Shown: positions 1 through 7,483 of the stretch, piece by piece
Layout of the letters: every line of letters starts with the position of its first letter
Position numbering within the stretch: the first letter of the stretch is position 1
Assembly (NCBI RefSeq): GCF_009707515.1
Contig: NZ_WLYI01000046.1
Span: forward strand, 1 to 36,869
Origin: Pseudomonas karstica
GTDB taxonomy: Bacteria > Pseudomonadota > Gammaproteobacteria > Pseudomonadales > Pseudomonadaceae
Length of the DNA stretch: 36,869 nt
Direction: 5' to 3'
Made by a program: the position numbers and the translations under genes
The notes under the pieces: generated by a model
Told to the model about the DNA's origin: nothing
Databases searched by the model: none
What the model saw: the letters and a program-made list of their open reading frames with translations, nothing else

Positions 1-613
1 TGGCGCCCACCGGCAGCCCCATGCGGTTGCACAGCCACAGTATGATCAGCAAGAGGATGAACAAGCCGATGGAAAACACCGGATTTTCCTTGGCAAAATC
101 GGGATCCGCCACATTGGCTGGTACAGCCAGCGGCTCACCCCCCACTACCTGCACCATGGCCGCGACGCCGTCACTGATGCCCTTGCTGTAGTTACCGGCC
201 TTGAATGCCGGCACGATCACCTGATTGATGATCACCCAGGACTGCGCGTCGGTCAGCACGCCTTCCAGGCCGTAGCCAACCTCTATGCGCAACTTTTGCT
301 CATCGCGCGCGACGATCAACAGCGCGCCATTGTCCTTGCCCTTCTGGCCGATGCCCCACTGGCGGCCCAATTGATAACCGTAGTCTTCGATGGGCACGCC
401 TTGCAGGTCGGGCACGGTGACCACCACGATCTGATCGCCGCTGGTCTGCTCCAGTGCCTGCAATTGCTGGGTCAGTTGTTCGCGCACGGCAGGGTCGATC
501 ATCTGGGCGGTGTCCACCACCCGCCCAGTCAACGCGGGAAACGTCAGCGCCGCCTGGACGCTGGTCGCACATACCAGGAGCCACAGCGCCAAGCCTATCC
601 TTAATAAACGCAT
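1..613 (-). CDS. TPM-domain (YgcG-type) protein, 3' end cut by window
   Basis: The reading frame starts with ATG at 613 (MRLLRIGLALWLLVCATSVQA) and is open to the window edge, so about 204 N-terminal residues are visible and the C-terminus is missing. A Sec signal peptide (residues 1-21) precedes a TPM fold containing GRVVDTAQMID, DQIVVVTVPDLQG, YGYQLGRQWGIGQ and GALLIVARDE. A hydrophobic segment near residue 185 (SIGLFILLLIILWL) should anchor it, giving a periplasmic domain followed by a membrane helix. TPM proteins have been linked to membrane protein quality control and photosystem repair, but the role in Pseudomonas is not established. It lies 21 nt downstream of lemA on the same strand, and LemA-TPM pairing is common. 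The function is inferred from family only. Confidence 0.85.
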   Translation of the reverse strand, partial: MRLLRIGLALWLLVCATSVQAALTFPALTGRVVDTAQMIDPAVREQLTQQLQALEQTSGDQIVVVTVPDLQGVPIEDYGYQLGRQWGIGQKGKDNGALLIVARDEQKLRIEVGYGLEGVLTDAQSWVIINQVIVPAFKAGNYSKGISDGVAAMVQVVGGEPLAVPANVADPDFAKENPVFSIGLFILLLIILWLCNRMGLPVGA

Positions 614-634
614 CGACACCTCATTGAAGCGTTA

Positions 635-1243
635 TCAGAACTTCACTTGCGGCGCTTTATCAGCATCGGCGCTGGTGGCTTCGAAGTTGGCGCGGATCGG
701 CAAATCGCTGTACATCACGCTGTGCCACAGGCGGCCAGGGAAGGTACGAATCTCGGTATTGTAGGCCTGCACGGCGGCAATAAAGTCACGACGGGCCACG
801 CTGATGCGGTTTTCCGTGCCCTCAAGTTGCGATTGCAGGGCCAGGAAGTTCTGGTTGGCCTTCAGGTCCGGATAGCGTTCTGAGACCACCATCAAACGGC
901 TGAGGGCTCCGCTCAAGCCATCCTGGGCTTGCTGGAACTGCTTGAGTTTTTCCGGGTTGTCCAGGGTGCTGGCGTCCACCTGGATCGACGTCGCCTTGGC
1001 CCGCGCCTCGATCACCGCAGTCAGGGTGTCCTGCTCATGGGCGGCATAGCCCTTGACCACTTCCACCAGGTTGGGGATCAGGTCGGCGCGCCGTTGATAC
1101 TGGTTCTGCACCTGAGCCCAAGCCGCCTTTGCTTGCTCGTCCAGGGTGGGGATCTTGTTAATGCCGCAACCGCTGAGCAGCGTGCCGAGCAACAGCAATG
1201 CCGCGGCCTTGAAGCCCCAGCGGTAACCTTGAATGACCGACAT
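635..1243 (-). CDS. lemA: LemA family lipoprotein
   Basis: The protein has 202 residues. ATG at 1243 was chosen because GGGAGAA sits just upstream and a lipoprotein signal begins there (MSVIQGYRWGF..LLLLGTLLSGC). The in-frame extension to 1318 adds 25 residues without a plausible signal. Cys27 is the predicted lipidation site, so it is a lipoprotein on the periplasmic side of an envelope membrane. The mature part is the helical LemA bundle, with recognisable NQYQRRADLIPNLVEVVKGYAAHE and SERYPDLKANQNFLALQSQLEGTENRI. LemA proteins are small envelope proteins of unclear function, often beside TPM proteins, as here. This is not the LemA/GacS sensor kinase of the same name. It is probably the first gene of an operon with the TPM gene. 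Confidence 0.9.
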   Translation of the reverse strand: MSVIQGYRWGFKAAALLLLGTLLSGCGINKIPTLDEQAKAAWAQVQNQYQRRADLIPNLVEVVKGYAAHEQDTLTAVIEARAKATSIQVDASTLDNPEKLKQFQQAQDGLSGALSRLMVVSERYPDLKANQNFLALQSQLEGTENRISVARRDFIAAVQAYNTEIRTFPGRLWHSVMYSDLPIRANFEATSADADKAPQVKF

Positions 1244-1370
1244 ATGTTTCTCCCTGTTCAACCCTATGGAATTTGGTGGCCCTATAGATCTCGCGCCTGG
1301 GGCATAATCCGCCCCCACTCACTGGATTGCATCGAGCCGATCAGCTAGAAGATGCCCTGCGCGAATAAGA

Positions 1371-1399
1371 GTTCAGAAGTGTGCTGCATTTCTCTGAAC
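1371..1399. promoter_or_regulatory. Inverted repeat between lemA and bglX
   Basis: GTTCAGA at 1371-1377 and TCTGAAC at 1393-1399 form a perfect 7-bp inverted repeat whose arms are centred 22 bp apart, two helical turns. It lies 72 bp upstream of the bglX start in the 227-bp divergent region. It could be a dimeric regulator operator or a hairpin in the bglX leader. No known consensus was recognised. Confidence 0.3.
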
Positions 1400-1470
1400 A
1401 ATACCCGAACAACAATAGACGCTCGCGTGGTGCTTGGCGCCGACTTCTAAGGCTGCGAGAAAGGAAATTC

Positions 1471-3762
1471 ATGAAGAAGCTGTGTTTGCTGGGTCTTGTT
1501 GCCACTTTGGCCAGCCACTCCGTATGGGCCGAAATAAAGCCTGCCACGCTCAAGGACAAGGACGCCTTCGTCAGCGACCTGCTCAAGCAGATGACGCTCG
1601 ACGAGAAGATCGGCCAGTTGCGCCTGATCAGCATCGGCCCGGAAATGCCTCGGGAGTTGATTCGCAAGGAAATCGCCGCCGGGCGTATTGGTGGCACCTT
1701 CAACTCGATCACCCGCCCGGAAAACCGCCCGATGCAGGATGCGGCCATGCGCAGCCGGTTGAAAATCCCGATGTTCTTCGCCTATGACGTGATCCATGGC
1801 CATCGGACGATTTTCCCCATCAGCCTGGCGCTGGCCTCCAGCTGGGACATGGACGCCATCGGCCGTTCCGGGCGCATCGCCGCCCGGGAAGCCGCTGCCG
1901 ACAGCCTCGACATCACCTTCGCACCGATGGTCGACATCTCCCGCGACCCACGCTGGGGCCGTACCTCCGAAGGCTTTGGCGAGGACACCTACCTGGTGTC
2001 GCGCATTGGCGAGGTGATGGTCAAGGCCTTTCAGGGCAGCAGCGCCGCCAAGGCCGACAGCATCATGGCCAGCGTCAAGCACTTCGCCCTGTATGGCGCT
2101 GTGGAGGGTGGGCGCGACTACAACGTGGTCGACATGAGCCCGGTCAAGATGTACCAGGACTACCTGCCGCCCTACCATGCGGCGATCAAGGCCGGCGCCG
2201 GTGGCGTGATGGTTGCGTTGAACTCGATCAACGGCGTGCCGGCCACCGCCAATACCTGGCTGATGAACGACCTGCTGCGCAAGGAGTGGGGCTTCAAGGG
2301 GCTGACGGTGAGCGATCACGGCGCCATTGTCGAACTGATCAAGCACGGCGTGGCCAAGGACGGTCGCGAAGCGGCCAAGCTGGCGATCAAGGCCGGCATC
2401 GACATGAGCATGAACGACTCGCTGTACGGCAAGGAGTTGCCCGGCCTGCTCAAATCCGGCGAGATTGAACAGAGCGACATCGACAACGCCGTGCGCGAGG
2501 TGCTCGGCGCCAAGTACGACATGGGCCTGTTTGCCGACCCATACCTGCGTATCGGCAAGGCCGAGGATGACCCGGCCGACACCTACGCCGAAAGCCGCCT
2601 GCACCGCAACGAGGCTCGCGATATTGCACGCCGCAGCCTGGTGCTGCTGAAAAACCAGAACGACACCCTGCCGCTGGAAAAATCCGCGACTATCGCCCTG
2701 GTAGGCCCGCTGGCCAAGGCACCGATCGACATGATGGGCAGTTGGGCTGCCGCCGGCAAACCCGAGCAATCGGTCACCTTGTTGGATGGCATGAACGCCG
2801 TCATCGGCGAAAAAGGCAAAGTGATCTACGCCCGCGGCGCCAACATCACGGCGGACAAGAAGGTAGTGGATTACCTCAACTTCCTCAACTTCGACACCCC
2901 GGAAGTGGTGGACGACCCGCGTTCGGCCCAAGTGCTGATCGACGAAGCGGTCAAGGCTGCCCAAGACGCCGACGTGGTGGTAGCTGCTGTGGGCGAATCC
3001 CGTGGCATGTCCCATGAATCGTCCAGCCGCACCGACCTGAACATTCCACAAAGCCAGCGTGACCTGATCAAGGCCTTGAAAGCCACCGGCAAACCGCTGG
3101 TGCTGGTGTTGATGAATGGGCGCCCGCTGTCGCTCCTGGACGAGAACCAACAGGCTGACGCGATCCTGGAAACCTGGTTCGCCGGTACCGAAGGCGGCAA
3201 TGCAATTGCCGACGTGCTGTTCGGTGACTACAACCCCTCGGGCAAACTGCCGATCACTTTCCCGCGCTCGGTAGGCCAGATTCCTACCTACTACAACCAT
3301 TTGAGCATTGGCCGACCGTTCACACCGGGCAAGCCGGGCAACTACACCTCGCAGTATTTCGATGACACCACCGGGCCGCTGTTCCCGTTCGGTTATGGCT
3401 TGAGCTACAGCTCCTTCAGCCTGACAGACATGGCCCTGTCATCCACCACCCTGAACAAGTCCGGCAAACTCGACGCCAGCGTAGTGGTGAAAAACACCAG
3501 CAAGGTGGATGGCGAAACCGTAGTGCAACTGTACATCCAGGACGTGGCCGGTTCGATGATCCGCCCGGTCAAGGAGTTGAAGAACTTCCAGAAGATCATG
3601 CTCAAGGCCGGGGAAGAGCGTGTGGTGCACTTCACTGTTTCCGAGGATGACTTGAAGTTCTACAACACCCAGCTCAAGTTCGCGGCGGAACCGGGTGAGT
3701 TCAATGTACAGATCGGGCTGGATTCCCAGGATGTGCAGCAGCAGAGTTTCGAATTGCTCTAA
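1471..3762 (+). CDS. bglX: Periplasmic beta-glucosidase, GH3 family
   Basis: The protein has 763 residues, close to E. coli BglX (765). ATG at 1471 follows GAAAGGAA and begins a Sec signal peptide (MKKLCLLGLVATLASHSVWA, cleavage before Glu21). The frame is open further upstream, but that stretch has no signal sequence. The GH3 domains appear in order: a TIM-barrel with DEKIGQLRLISIG, DPRWGRTSEGFGEDTYL, SVKHFALYG (Lys203-His204, substrate binding) and TVSDHGAI (Asp282, expected nucleophile). Next comes the alpha/beta sandwich with GESRGMSHESSSR, then a C-terminal fibronectin III-like domain. It hydrolyses terminal beta-glucosyl residues from oligosaccharides in the periplasm. It appears monocistronic and ends just before a REPIN. 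Confidence 0.95.
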   Translation: MKKLCLLGLVATLASHSVWAEIKPATLKDKDAFVSDLLKQMTLDEKIGQLRLISIGPEMPRELIRKEIAAGRIGGTFNSITRPENRPMQDAAMRSRLKIPMFFAYDVIHGHRTIFPISLALASSWDMDAIGRSGRIAAREAAADSLDITFAPMVDISRDPRWGRTSEGFGEDTYLVSRIGEVMVKAFQGSSAAKADSIMASVKHFALYGAVEGGRDYNVVDMSPVKMYQDYLPPYHAAIKAGAGGVMVALNSINGVPATANTWLMNDLLRKEWGFKGLTVSDHGAIVELIKHGVAKDGREAAKLAIKAGIDMSMNDSLYGKELPGLLKSGEIEQSDIDNAVREVLGAKYDMGLFADPYLRIGKAEDDPADTYAESRLHRNEARDIARRSLVLLKNQNDTLPLEKSATIALVGPLAKAPIDMMGSWAAAGKPEQSVTLLDGMNAVIGEKGKVIYARGANITADKKVVDYLNFLNFDTPEVVDDPRSAQVLIDEAVKAAQDADVVVAAVGESRGMSHESSSRTDLNIPQSQRDLIKALKATGKPLVLVLMNGRPLSLLDENQQADAILETWFAGTEGGNAIADVLFGDYNPSGKLPITFPRSVGQIPTYYNHLSIGRPFTPGKPGNYTSQYFDDTTGPLFPFGYGLSYSSFSLTDMALSSTTLNKSGKLDASVVVKNTSKVDGETVVQLYIQDVAGSMIRPVKELKNFQKIMLKAGEERVVHFTVSEDDLKFYNTQLKFAAEPGEFNVQIGLDSQDVQQQSFELL

Positions 3763-3775
3763 GTAACCCGCTCAT

Positions 3776-3877
3776 CTGTAGGAGCGAGCTTGCTCGCGAA
3801 GAACCTGAGGACAACGCGTTTATTCAGAATGAGCGCGTCATCGTTAACGACCTTCGCGAGCAAGCTCGCTCCTACAG
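3776..3877. repeat. REPIN: two inverted REP hairpins
   Basis: The left arm CTGTAGGAGCGAGCTTGCTC..AAG (3776-3801) and the right arm CTTCGCGAGCAAGC..CCTACAG (3852-3877) are exact reverse complements over 26 nt. Each arm also folds on itself around GCGAGC/GCTCGC. The pair sits between the convergent ends of bglX and the ClsB-like gene, 13 nt after the bglX stop. This is the dominant REP family of the window. It may protect transcript 3' ends. Confidence 0.9.
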
Positions 3878-3885
3878 TGACTGCG

Positions 3886-5043
3886 TTAACCCCGTCGATC
3901 CAGCAAATTGACCACCAACCGATCGATCCAGCCCCACACCCGCTGCTTGACCCGCCGCCACAATGGCCGCGACTTCCATGTCTCCAGACTCACGGCCTGG
4001 CTCTGGGCAAAGTCTCGGGTGAAACTGCCCGCCACCGCCAGCGTCAACTCCGGATCCAGCGCTTCCAGATTGGCCTCCAGGTTGAACCGCAGGTTCCAGT
4101 GATCGAAGTTGCACGAGCCAATGCTGACCCAGTCGTCCACCAAGACCATTTTCAGGTGCAGGAAGCAGGGTTGGTATTCGAAAATTTTCACCCCGGCCCG
4201 GAGCAGGCGCGGATAGTAACGGTGCCCGGCGTAGCGTACCGATGGATGATCGGTGCGCGGCCCGGTCAGTAGCAGGCGCACGTCTACACCCCGCCCCGCC
4301 GCCCGGCGCAACGAACGCCGAACGCTCCAGGTGGGCAGGAAGTACGGCGTCGCCAGCCAGATACGCCGCTGGCCGCTGTTCAAGGCACGAATCAACGATT
4401 GCAGAATATCCCGATGCTGGCGGGCGTCGGCATAGGCCACACGGCCCAGGCCCGGCCCGGTGGCCGGAACCTTGGGCAAGCGCGGCAAGCCAAAGTAAGT
4501 CGCCGGTTTCCAGGCGGTGCGGGCTTCGTTGGCCAGCCATTGACGGTCGAACAAAGCTTGCCAGTCCAGCACCAGGGGGCCGCTGACCTGCACCATCACC
4601 TCATGCCAATCACAGGTGTCTTGCCCTGGCGTCCAGAACTCATCGGTCACCCCGGTACCACCGACCACAGCGACGCTCTGGTCGATCAACAGCAGTTTGC
4701 GGTGGTCCCGATAGAAATTGCGTACCCAACGGCGCCAGCTCAAGCGATTGTAGAAGCGCAGTTCGACACCGGCCTCGATCAACCGCCGACGCAAACCCAG
4801 AGTAAACGCCAGGCTGCCGTAATCATCGAACAGGCAACGCACCCGCACGCCACGTTCGGCAGCCTGCACCAGGGCCTGGACCATGGCCTCGGCACAAGCG
4901 CCCGCTTCCACCAGGTACAGCTCCAACTCCACCTGATACTCGGCCCGGGCAATGCCCACCAGCATCTGCGGAAAAAAAGCCGGGCCGTCGATCAGCAACT
5001 CGAAACGGTTGGCGCTGCGCCAGGGGAACACCGCGCCGCTCAT
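3886..5043 (-). CDS. clsB: Phospholipase D-type cardiolipin synthase (ClsB-like)
   Basis: The 385-residue protein carries two HKD motifs: H114-x-K116-x4-D121 in RDHRKLLLIDQ and H296-x-K298-x4-D303 in LHLKMVLVDDW, followed by GSCNFD. There are no N-terminal transmembrane helices, unlike ClsA, and the length fits ClsB (E. coli about 413). The expected reaction is phosphatidyl transfer to make cardiolipin at the inner membrane, possibly with phosphatidylethanolamine as co-substrate. The start ATG at 5043 lies one base from the end of the yceI stop codon (5045-5047), so the two are cotranscribed and probably translationally coupled. Other PLD-superfamily transferases cannot be excluded from motifs alone. 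Confidence 0.85.
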   Translation of the reverse strand: MSGAVFPWRSANRFELLIDGPAFFPQMLVGIARAEYQVELELYLVEAGACAEAMVQALVQAAERGVRVRCLFDDYGSLAFTLGLRRRLIEAGVELRFYNRLSWRRWVRNFYRDHRKLLLIDQSVAVVGGTGVTDEFWTPGQDTCDWHEVMVQVSGPLVLDWQALFDRQWLANEARTAWKPATYFGLPRLPKVPATGPGLGRVAYADARQHRDILQSLIRALNSGQRRIWLATPYFLPTWSVRRSLRRAAGRGVDVRLLLTGPRTDHPSVRYAGHRYYPRLLRAGVKIFEYQPCFLHLKMVLVDDWVSIGSCNFDHWNLRFNLEANLEALDPELTLAVAGSFTRDFAQSQAVSLETWKSRPLWRRVKQRVWGWIDRLVVNLLDRRG

Positions 5044-5044
5044 G

Positions 5045-5635
5045 TCAGCGCGCCGTGAAAATCAGCACCGCACCCACCGGCACCGACAGGCTGATCCGAG
5101 ACAAACCGGCAGCCTTGCGCAATGCGGTCACGCCCGGCAGCAAGCCGAAGTCTGCGGCGTGCAGCACCAATGGCTCCAAAGTCACCACCTGGAAACGCCG
5201 GTCGTCCAGGCGAGTAGCCAGCAGTTCGGCGTTATACGTCCGGGTCTTGCCGTGCAGCGTGACCGACAATGGCAGGCGCAACTCCAACTGCGCGCCGGAT
5301 GCCAGCTCATTGATCGGTTGTAGATTGATCTGCGCGCGGATCAGTGCATCGGGAGAGGTCTTGATCTCGAAAAGATCATGGCGCATGCGCTCGTCCCGCA
5401 AGGGGATGCCGCTGTTGATCGACTCCAGCTCAACCTCCAACTGCGCCGCGCCTTTACTGTCGACCTTGCCGTGCAGTACCAGGAAACGATGTACTTCGGC
5501 GATGTCGGTATTTTTGGTGGTGACAAACGACAGGCGCGAGGACTCGTTGTCCAGGTACCAGTCGGCATGGGCAGGCAGGGCTGCGCAAGCCAGGAGGAAG
5601 AAGGCGAAGGGTTTGAACAAGGACACGTTGAACAT
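5045..5635 (-). CDS. YceI family periplasmic protein
   Basis: The protein has 196 residues with a clear signal peptide (MFNVSLFKPFAFFLLACAALPAHA, cleavage before Asp25). The mature part starts WYLDNESSRLSFVTTKN, the usual YceI opening. It continues with the lipocalin-like beta-barrel that in characterised members binds an isoprenoid or amide lipid, including LRDERMRHDLFEIKTSPDA and LPLSVTLHGKTRTYNAELLATRLDD. It is periplasmic and soluble, and its ligand here is unknown. It is the first gene of a two-gene unit with the ClsB-like enzyme, so a lipid-related role is reasonable but inferred. Confidence 0.88.
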   Translation of the reverse strand: MFNVSLFKPFAFFLLACAALPAHADWYLDNESSRLSFVTTKNTDIAEVHRFLVLHGKVDSKGAAQLEVELESINSGIPLRDERMRHDLFEIKTSPDALIRAQINLQPINELASGAQLELRLPLSVTLHGKTRTYNAELLATRLDDRRFQVVTLEPLVLHAADFGLLPGVTALRKAAGLSRISLSVPVGAVLIFTAR

Positions 5636-5683
5636 AAAGACTCGTTGGGCGAAAAACCTGAGCGAACAGTAGCAAAGACCCCC

Positions 5684-5722
5684 TGTAGGAGCGAGGGGGA
5701 CGCCCAGTTATTGCTCGCGAAG
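5684..5722. repeat. Solitary REP variant with an expanded loop
   Basis: The sequence begins TGTAGGAGCGAGG and ends TTGCTCGCGAAG like the standard REP, but about 14 extra bases (GGGACGCCCAGTTA-like) lie between the two stem halves. Downstream bases (ATCGTCAATGATAAAGCG) resemble the usual REPIN spacer read in reverse. No partner arm is seen. It sits upstream of yceI. A second variant of the same design is at 27819. Confidence 0.7.
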
Positions 5723-5767
5723 ATCGTCAATGATAAAGCGCCGCGATGGGCATACGAGGACAATCAA

Positions 5768-5790
5768 AGGGGGTTCCACCCTGTGGAACC
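5768..5790 (-). terminator. Rho-independent terminator of the serine hydrolase operon
   Basis: Read on the minus strand, directly after the stop codon of the small gene, GGTTCCAC and GTGGAACC form an 8-bp stem with a 3-nt loop. CCCCTTTG follows as a short T-tract. Confidence 0.7.
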
Positions 5791-6105
5791 TCAGGGCAGC
5801 AGGCGGCAACCCTGGCGCTCACCCAGCCATTGCGCGCTGTGGGTACGGCCCAATCCGCTGGCCGTTACCCGGCGCTTTTGCGGGTCGTCGGTAAAGGCGC
5901 TGGTGGGCACGTATTGCTTCACATAACCCTGGCAATACTCGGCGCGATTGCCTGCTACATAGCGGCAGGAACAATATTCCTTGGCGGTGAAGGCAGCGAT
6001 GATACCGGGGAAGGCTTGCAGGTTGACCCGTTCGTGCCAGGTCCAGCCCAGCAGCGCGAGCAACAACAGGATCAACAGGCTCAAGAACGGGCGGCGACGG
6101 ATCAT
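5791..6105 (-). CDS. Small membrane-anchored Cys-containing protein; likely detached hydrolase N-domain
   Basis: The protein has 104 residues. Residues 7-22 form a hydrophobic anchor (FLSLLILLLLALLGWT) after MIRRR, so it should be an inner-membrane protein with a periplasmic tail. Cysteines fall at 45, 47, 58 and 100. Databases often label such proteins 'amidase', but no amidase motif is visible. The segments FTAKEYCSCRYVAGN, VTASGLGR and GERQGCRLLP resemble the N-terminal module that precedes the SxxK domain in many proteobacterial serine hydrolases (pattern AK..CS..FV.GR, then GLGCTL). Its ATG overlaps the stop of the upstream serine hydrolase by 4 nt, so the two are almost surely coupled. 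It may be a partner domain for that enzyme (inference). Confidence 0.75.
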   Translation of the reverse strand: MIRRRPFLSLLILLLLALLGWTWHERVNLQAFPGIIAAFTAKEYCSCRYVAGNRAEYCQGYVKQYVPTSAFTDDPQKRRVTASGLGRTHSAQWLGERQGCRLLP

Positions 6106-7220
6106 GGCTGCACCTGTTGTGGCACGGCGGCCAGCACGCGCTTGAGCAACTCGTTGTGACGATAGCTATCATCGCGGTCATCACCGTAGCGTACGACCAC
6201 CAACTTTTCCCCGGGCATGACGTACAGCGCCTGGCCCCAGTGACCACGGGCGGCGAAGGTGTCGGCCGGGGCGTCCGGCCAGGGCCTGGCGGCTCCCTGG
6301 ACTTCACGGTTGAGCCACCAGTGACCGCCAGGGACTGCTTCGTCCTCGCCTGGCGTGTATTGGTCGAAAGGTTGGAGGTTGAAGTCGACCCAGTCCTTGG
6401 GCACCAATTGCCGTTCGCCCCAACGTCCACCCCGTGCCATCAGCAGGCCAATCCGCGCCAGGTCCCGAGCGGTTAAATATACGTAGGACGAGGCGACAAA
6501 AGTCTCGCTGGCATCGGCTTCCCAGGTGGCGTTACGAATGCCAAGCGGCTCGAATAACGCGGTCCACGGGTAATCGACATAGGCCTTGTGGCCGAGCATG
6601 CCTTTGAGGGCTGCAGACAACAGGTTGCTGTCGCCGCTGGAGTAGCGAAAAGCCTGCCCTGGAGCGCTGAAAGTGCCGGTGTCGGCAACGAAGTCCGCCA
6701 TATCACCACGCCCACGGGTGTAGAGCATCGCCACCACCGAGGATTTCAGCGGGGCGAACTCGTAACTTTCCTGCCAGTCCAGGCCCGAAGCCCAGTGCAG
6801 CAGATCGGCCATGGTCACGCTGGGGTGTTGTTTCATCGGCGGGTAAAAACGGGCGACCGGGTCTTTCAACGTGAAGCGGGACTCGCCGAAAGCCACGCCC
6901 AATACCGTGGCCATCACGCTTTTGCTGATAGACCAGGTCAAGTGCGCGGTGGTGGCGGTGGTCGGCGCGGCATAACGCTCGTAGATCACTTGGCCGTCAC
7001 GAATCACCAACAAAGCATCGGTACGGATGCCTTGACGCGTGACGTCATCACGCGCAGGGAAGGCATAGTTTTCCAGGGCCAGGACAGCCGGGCCACTGAG
7101 TTGCGGCCCCTGGGGCCACTCTTTCGTGGGCCAGCTTTCGGCGCGACTGGCGAGGGTGAACAGCAGCAAGGCGACGCAAAACAGGCCTTTGACCATGGGC
7201 AGAAACTCAGGGGCATTCAT
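6102..7220 (-). CDS. Serine hydrolase, beta-lactamase/6-aminohexanoate-dimer hydrolase type
   Basis: The protein has 372 residues from ATG at 7220; ATG at 7196 is an alternative and neither has a strong ribosome site. An upstream in-frame extension to 7334 reads unlike coding sequence. A signal sequence (MVKGLFCVALLLFTLASRAES) directs it to the periplasm. The catalytic SxxK is Ser97-Ile-Ser-Lys100 in LTWSISKSV. The second motif is probably Tyr in FRYSSGD and the third is GHWGQALYV. This is the class C beta-lactamase/NylB fold. The substrate cannot be read from sequence: ester, amide or D-aminopeptide are all possible, and it is probably not an antibiotic resistance enzyme. It is cotranscribed with the small overlapping gene downstream. 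Confidence 0.88.
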   Translation of the reverse strand: MNAPEFLPMVKGLFCVALLLFTLASRAESWPTKEWPQGPQLSGPAVLALENYAFPARDDVTRQGIRTDALLVIRDGQVIYERYAAPTTATTAHLTWSISKSVMATVLGVAFGESRFTLKDPVARFYPPMKQHPSVTMADLLHWASGLDWQESYEFAPLKSSVVAMLYTRGRGDMADFVADTGTFSAPGQAFRYSSGDSNLLSAALKGMLGHKAYVDYPWTALFEPLGIRNATWEADASETFVASSYVYLTARDLARIGLLMARGGRWGERQLVPKDWVDFNLQPFDQYTPGEDEAVPGGHWWLNREVQGAARPWPDAPADTFAARGHWGQALYVMPGEKLVVVRYGDDRDDSYRHNELLKRVLAAVPQQVQP

Positions 7221-7370
7221 GCCCGCGAGCCTAGTCGAGAAAAATGACGGTTTGGCGACAGTCCAAGTGAACCCAGGGCTCAGGATTTTCTCCAGGCGCC
7301 TGGCCCTCCCGGCATGGGCAGCCAGTGCGATCAAGCAAGGCGTGCCACGGCATGGGACGCCCTCAAAGGC

Positions 7371-7399
7371 CTGTCATCTAAGCGTCATCGTAACTTCAT
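7371..7399 (+). promoter_or_regulatory. Pho box (PhoB site) upstream of olsB
   Basis: Three 7-mers repeat at exact 11-bp spacing: CTGTCAT (7371-7377), GCGTCAT (7382-7388) and ACTTCAT (7393-7399), separated by 4-nt spacers. The first unit is the E. coli Pho box half-site consensus and the others share its TCAT core. TACATA at 7417-7422, about 17 bp beyond the box, can serve as -10. The array lies 85 bp before the olsB ATG. Confidence 0.8.
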
Positions 7400-7483
7400 G
7401 GAGATGACACCGGGGGTACATAGCCTGACTTTGCACAAACAAGTCGACTGGCCGCAACCCTGGCCGGCACCTGGAGACTCGCT

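Noticed and set aside
635..1243. Reading LemA as the GacS/LemA sensor kinase
   Set aside because: The protein has about 200 residues with a lipoprotein signal and no kinase motifs; the shared name is coincidental.
1447..3300. 617-residue open frame opposite bglX
   Set aside because: It is a shadow of bglX; no motifs, no ribosome site and low-complexity composition.
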